Shown piece by piece: positions 60,408-64,000 of a stretch of 64,000 nucleotides of DNA (position 1 is the stretch's first letter; each line of letters opens with the position of its first letter). A program made the position numbers and the translations under genes. A model generated the notes under the pieces. It saw only the letters and a program-made list of their open reading frames with translations, searched no databases and was not told the origin of the DNA. The stretch comes from an uncultured Bacilli bacterium (GTDB lineage Bacteria > Bacillota_I > Bacilli_A > RFN20 > CAG-826). Where the stretch lies: contig CAKUXV010000006.1 of the NCBI GenBank assembly GCA_934700895.1, positions 1-64,000 on the forward strand. The letters are read 5' to 3'.

Positions 60408-62321
60408 ATGGCCTACAAAGCACTCTATAACAAATATCGTCCACAAACCTTCGAAGAGGTTGCTGGACAGCGAGCAATCGTTCGCACCCTACGAAACGCA
60501 ATCACCAATGACAAGATTGCCCATGCCTATCTTTTTTGCGGTCCAAGAGGGACCGGAAAAACTTCCATGGCGAGGTTGTTCGCCAAAGCCTTGAATTGCG
60601 AAGAGGGGATTGGGCATCAATGCAATCATTGTTCCAACTGTTTGGAATTAAATTCAGGCTCTCATCCAGACGTCATCGAAATTGACGCGGCGTCCAATAA
60701 CGGCGTCGACCAAGTCCGTGACCTCATTGAGCAAGTCCGTTACGCCCCTATCAAAGGCCGTTACAAGATTTACATCATCGACGAAGTCCACATGATGAGT
60801 CAAGGGGCTTTTAATGCCTTGCTTAAGACCTTGGAAGAACCCCCTGAACACGTTGTTTTTATTTTAGCAACCACGGAACCCCACAAGGTCCTCCCAACCA
60901 TTTTGTCCCGCTGCCAACGTTACGATTTTGGCAAAATCAGCGAAGCCGACATGAAAGCCAAACTTGTTTGGATTTTAGGGCAAGAAGGCATCGCATTCGA
61001 AGAAAATGGGTTGGATGCCGTTGTTTCCCTCGCAGATGGAGGAATGCGTGATGCTCTCTCCATTTTGGATCAAGTTCTCGCCTATAGCGGAGATGCGTTG
61101 AAGGAATCGGACGTCCTTTCTGTTTTCGGGCTCACATCTACCGAAGAAAAAATCAATTTGTTGGAGTTGATTGCTAAAGGCGATATTTCTGGAATCCTTG
61201 AAAAGTTATCCTTCTTCTTCGAGGGAGGAGTCGACATCCGTCGCCTGTGCGCGAGCCTGCTCGATATTTTAAAAGACTTCATCATTTATCGGAAAACAAA
61301 GAATGAATCGCTGGTTCAATCTTTGAAGAAACAAGACGCCGAACGTTTGAATAAACTCATCGATGCCAAGCGCGCCAATCAAATGATCGATATCTTATTG
61401 AAGACGCAACGCGATTTCCGCGTCGTATCTAACGTGCGTTCCTTGTTCGAGTTGTCCATGTTGCAACTGGCTACACTTTCGGAAGAAAAAGAGCCGGTTC
61501 CCGTCATTGCCATCCAAGAAAAGCAGCCGGTTCACGTCGATTCATTTGAGCCAAAAGCCCCTGCGTTAGAAAAAACGCCGACCCTTTCTAACCCTGCCCC
61601 CGAACAAACGGAACAGCCCAAGAAGAAAGAGAAAGTCGAGCCGTCTCCTGTGCCAAAGGAAGCGGATTACATTCCCGAAGAAGGCAAACCCTACCTCGGA
61701 AACGAAATACCCAGTTTCTTGGAAGAGCCGGATGAGTCCGAGATGGAACCCCTTCCCTCCGCAAAACCCGCAGCTCCCGCAAAAGCGGCGGAAGAGCCTA
61801 CCCCTGTGCGTGACAACACGACATTATCATTCTTCGAAACTTCGTCCTTGCCGGCCCCAACCTCTCTTGACCTATCCAAAGTTCCGGGAGATGGCTTATA
61901 CAAAGAAGGCACCCCTGTATCGATTTCCGATGACGAAATGATCAAAATCATGGTCCTAGGGCCCAAGCACAAGAACGAAAGAAAGAACTTGTTCAATAGC
62001 TGGTCCGAATTCCAAGACGCCGCATTAGATAGTCGCGTGGGAAGCGTGGCTCAACTATTAGCGGACGGCAAGCCTTTCTGCCTTTGCCAAGAAGCCTTGC
62101 TCATCAACTTCAATTACGATAAGTCTGCAGAAATTGCAAATCTGAAGGAGAATCAAAAGGCCATTTCTGCCATGGTTTCCTTGGTTCTAGGAAGAAAGGT
62201 ATTCGTTCACGCGTTAACTCGTTTGGACAACAACCGCATTCAAACCACTTACTTTAATTTAAAGCAGTTATCTCAACTGCCTCGTCCCGAAGACATACAG
62301 CTTAAATTGCCTAAATTTTGA
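60408..62321 (+). CDS. dnaX: DNA polymerase III subunits gamma/tau
   Basis: A 637-residue clamp-loader ATPase. It has GPRGTGKTSMARLFAKALNC, the zinc site CNHCSNC, IIDEVHMMSQGAFNALLKTL and ATTEPHKVLPTILSRC. Domain III ends near residue 360. A Pro/Glu/Lys-rich linker runs to about 480, and a C-terminal tau-like domain follows. No Shine-Dalgarno is present; the operon's -10 is 14 nt upstream. It leads dnaX-ebfC-recR-tmk-holB, the order of Bacilli. Confidence 0.96.
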   Translation: MAYKALYNKYRPQTFEEVAGQRAIVRTLRNAITNDKIAHAYLFCGPRGTGKTSMARLFAKALNCEEGIGHQCNHCSNCLELNSGSHPDVIEIDAASNNGVDQVRDLIEQVRYAPIKGRYKIYIIDEVHMMSQGAFNALLKTLEEPPEHVVFILATTEPHKVLPTILSRCQRYDFGKISEADMKAKLVWILGQEGIAFEENGLDAVVSLADGGMRDALSILDQVLAYSGDALKESDVLSVFGLTSTEEKINLLELIAKGDISGILEKLSFFFEGGVDIRRLCASLLDILKDFIIYRKTKNESLVQSLKKQDAERLNKLIDAKRANQMIDILLKTQRDFRVVSNVRSLFELSMLQLATLSEEKEPVPVIAIQEKQPVHVDSFEPKAPALEKTPTLSNPAPEQTEQPKKKEKVEPSPVPKEADYIPEEGKPYLGNEIPSFLEEPDESEMEPLPSAKPAAPAKAAEEPTPVRDNTTLSFFETSSLPAPTSLDLSKVPGDGLYKEGTPVSISDDEMIKIMVLGPKHKNERKNLFNSWSEFQDAALDSRVGSVAQLLADGKPFCLCQEALLINFNYDKSAEIANLKENQKAISAMVSLVLGRKVFVHALTRLDNNRIQTTYFNLKQLSQLPRPEDIQLKLPKF

Positions 62322-62335
62322 TGGAGGAAAAGAAA

Positions 62336-62638
62336 ATGAATCAAATGCAGCAAATGATCATGCAAGCCCAGCGCATGCAAAGAGAAATGAAAAAGGCCCA
62401 AGACGCCTTGGAGCAAAAAGAATTTGTCGTTGAAAAAGGCGGGATGGTCAAAATGACCGTCTTAGGCAACCGCAGCGTCAAGAGTGTGGAAATCGATAAA
62501 GATGCCCTCGACCCCGAAAACGCGGACTTGCTTTGTGAAACCATCGCCATGGCCGTCAACGAAGCCATGAAAGAAATCCAAAAAGAATCGGATGCGATTC
62601 AGGAAAAAATCACCGGACAATCCGGCATGCCGTTTTAA
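62336..62638 (+). CDS. ebfC: Nucleoid-associated protein YbaB/EbfC
   Basis: A 100-residue YbaB/EbfC protein. It starts MNQMQQMIMQAQRMQREM, then VEKGGMVKMTVLGNRSVKSV. It forms dimers that bind DNA. The ATG at 62336 has GGAGG at 8-9 nt; an earlier frame start at 62318 overlaps dnaX and lacks a site. Its stop overlaps the recR start as TAATG. Confidence 0.95.
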   Translation: MNQMQQMIMQAQRMQREMKKAQDALEQKEFVVEKGGMVKMTVLGNRSVKSVEIDKDALDPENADLLCETIAMAVNEAMKEIQKESDAIQEKITGQSGMPF

Positions 62639-63231
62639 TGAAAGAACTCAAAACCTATAACGAATTAGTCGACAGTTTTTCTAAACTGCCAGGCGTGGGG
62701 ATGAAAAGTGCCCAACGCATGGCTTTTAGTGTTATTGAAATGCGGGAGGAAGACGCTAACGAATTTGCGGAAGCGATTCGCAAAGCGAAAACCTCCATTC
62801 ACAAATGTCCCACATGTGGACTTTACTGTGAAGGCGAGCATTGCGAGATTTGTGACGACCCGGAACGCGACCACTCCACCTGCATCGTCGTTTCTCTACC
62901 CAAAGATGCCTTGTCCTTTGAAAAATTGCAGTACAAAGGCGTTTACCATGTCTTGGGTGGCTTGCTTTCGCCAACAAAAGGAATTGGAGCGGAAGATATT
63001 TCCATTGCCCCTTTGCTTCAAAGAATTGAAAAAGAGGAAATACGCGAAGTGATTTTGGCCATGAACCCCAACCTTGAAGGGGAAACAACGGCCTTGTTTA
63101 TCGCCAGGATGTTGCAAGGGAAAAATATTAAAGTCACGCGACTAGGATATGGGCTTCCCATGGGGGCCAACTTGGAATACGCCGATCCACTAACACTAGA
63201 AAAAGCGCTCGAAGGGAGAAAATCATTATGA
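62638..63231 (+). CDS. recR: Recombination protein RecR
   Basis: A 197-residue RecR. The helix-hairpin-helix is in LPGVGMKSAQRMAF, the C4 zinc finger in CPTCGLYCEGEHCEICDD, and the Toprim domain includes GVYHVLGGLLSPTKGIG. It acts with RecF/RecO to load RecA. The start overlaps the ebfC stop as TAATG, and its stop overlaps tmk by ATGA. Confidence 0.97.
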   Translation: MKELKTYNELVDSFSKLPGVGMKSAQRMAFSVIEMREEDANEFAEAIRKAKTSIHKCPTCGLYCEGEHCEICDDPERDHSTCIVVSLPKDALSFEKLQYKGVYHVLGGLLSPTKGIGAEDISIAPLLQRIEKEEIREVILAMNPNLEGETTALFIARMLQGKNIKVTRLGYGLPMGANLEYADPLTLEKALEGRKSL

Positions 63232-63851
63232 GTATCTTCGTAACCTTTGAAGGGGGAGAGGGTTCTGGGAAAAGCACCGCTTTACGCCTTATTAACGAAC
63301 GCCTCATTCAAAGTGGTGCCCAAACCGTTTTAACGCGCGAGCCGGGAGGCACCCCCATCAGCGAAGAGATTCGCAACATTATTTTGGATCGGAAAAACAC
63401 GGACATGGATCCGCGAACCGAAGCCCTTCTTTACGCCGCCTCCAGGAGACAACATCTCGCCCAAAAGATTTGGCCAGCATTAAAGGAAGGAAAAATTGTT
63501 CTATGCGACCGCTATCTTGATAGTTCTTTGGCCTATCAAGGCGGCGCACGTGGCATTGCCCTTAAAGACGTCCTTGATATCAATATGTTCGCAACCGAAG
63601 GGACTTTCCCCGACCTCACTTTACTTTTTGACATCGAGCCCGAAAAAGGCTTAGCCCGCATCGCCGCAAACCAAAACCGCGAGGTCAACCGCTTAGACTT
63701 GGAAAAGTTAGATTTCCATCATCGCGTTCGCCAAGCTTTTTTGGATTTAGCCAAGCAATATGCGGACCGTTATGTCATCATCGATGCGTCTCAACCTCTA
63801 AATAAAGTAGTCGACGATGCCTACGCCGTCATTCAAGAAAGGCTAAAATAA
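63228..63851 (+). CDS. tmk: Thymidylate kinase
   Basis: A 207-residue kinase making dTDP. It has the P-loop FEGGEGSGKSTALRL, TREPGGTPISEEIRN, the DR-Y box CDRYLDSSLAYQGGARG, and a normal length. It overlaps recR by ATGA. Its operon is with dnaX and holB, linking dNTP supply with replication. Confidence 0.97.
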   Translation: MSIFVTFEGGEGSGKSTALRLINERLIQSGAQTVLTREPGGTPISEEIRNIILDRKNTDMDPRTEALLYAASRRQHLAQKIWPALKEGKIVLCDRYLDSSLAYQGGARGIALKDVLDINMFATEGTFPDLTLLFDIEPEKGLARIAANQNREVNRLDLEKLDFHHRVRQAFLDLAKQYADRYVIIDASQPLNKVVDDAYAVIQERLK

Positions 63852-63857
63852 TTCGGT

Positions 63858-64000
63858 ATGGGAATTGGCGAATACATCAAAAACCATCAGCCTTTGGCTT
63901 ATCGCACTTTCGCGAACGCCCTAGAAAAAGGGCGCCTTTCCCATGCTTATCTTTTAATGGGTGAAGCTGGTATTCCCTTGAAGGAATCCGCGATTTATCT
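63858..64000 (+). CDS. holB: DNA polymerase III delta' subunit, N-terminal part (cut by window end)
   Basis: The first 47 codons of a HolB protein. The segment LEKGRLSHAYLLMGEAGIPL matches the start of delta' proteins, which have lost the true P-loop. The order tmk-holB is common in Bacilli. No Shine-Dalgarno is seen; TAAAAT lies 8 nt before the ATG, overlapping the tmk end. Confidence 0.85.
   Translation, partial: MGIGEYIKNHQPLAYRTFANALEKGRLSHAYLLMGEAGIPLKESAIY

Noticed and set aside
1..64000. UGA as tryptophan (Mollicutes code)
   Set aside because: Many stops are TGA in ATGA overlaps, Trp is TGG in core motifs, and RF2 is present.
1..64000. CRISPR arrays, insertion sequences or prophage blocks
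   Set aside because: No regularly spaced repeats, transposase motifs or phage structural genes seen; only the integrase fragment at the left edge hints at a mobile element.

Overview
This window is chromosomal DNA of a low-to-mid GC Firmicute. The gene content and order are those of the class Bacilli: pgsA-cinA-recA with rny-ymdB-miaB-miaA, gpsB-rnpB, dnaD-nth, prfA-prmC-sua5, secA-prfB, comFA-comFC, and dnaX-ebfC-recR-tmk-holB, plus an RNA polymerase delta subunit. Domain fusions, short proteins, a pyrophosphate-type phosphofructokinase and SecA without its usual zinc tail suggest a gut-type uncultured lineage near the Erysipelotrichia/Mollicutes branch (RF39/RFN20-like). That placement is inference. 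TGA acts as a stop and RF2 is present, so the standard bacterial code applies.

Layout. 1-600: a fragment of a tyrosine recombinase, then tRNA-Leu(CAA) with its own promoter and terminator. 0.8-3.5 kb: a GH63-type glycosidase facing an AraC-type regulator, and a small HTH protein. 3.6-9.5 kb: an M3 oligopeptidase, an Nfu Fe-S scaffold, membrane proteins, and a CysQ-like plus NrnA-like pair. 9.5-13.7 kb: ychF-ispF-argS-rpoE and a cold-shock gene. 13.8-18.7 kb: two tandem ATPase-FtsX fusion transporters. 18.8-30.1 kb: fhs, miaA, a MiaB fused to a YlbF/YmcA domain, ymdB, rny, PPi-type pfk, recA, cinA, pgsA, rnpB and gpsB. 30.2-36.3 kb: an exonuclease and recU facing nth-dnaD-short cca, then hup, der and cmk. 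36.4-37.0 kb: a ferredoxin and an orphan structured RNA. 37-40.4 kb: a glycosyltransferase with an ABC-2 exporter. 40.6-45.8 kb: a frameshifted lipoprotein, tRNA-Ala(CGC), a Y-family polymerase with YolD, and an M29 aminopeptidase. 45.8-60.3 kb: phoH, folD, secG, HAD, uvrB, yitT, prfB, secA, comFC, comFA, a TsaC-RpiB fusion, prmC and prfA. 60.4-64 kb: the dnaX-holB operon, cut by the window end.

Most genes are housekeeping: RNA decay and tRNA modification (rny, ymdB, miaB, miaA, rnpB), DNA repair and recombination (recA, recU, recR, nth, uvrB, Y-polymerase), translation (argS, prfA, prfB, prmC, tsaC), one-carbon folate chemistry (fhs, folD) and secretion (secA, secG). Genes inside operons usually have good Shine-Dalgarno sequences and many overlap by ATGA. 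A set of operon-first genes instead has a -10 hexamer 6-14 nt before the start codon and no Shine-Dalgarno, which points to leaderless mRNAs.

The signals I find most worth following are the MiaB-YlbF/YmcA fusion beside RNase Y, the orphan RNA at about 36824-37030, the leaderless promoter class, the TsaC-RpiB fusion, and the short CCA-adding-type enzyme.
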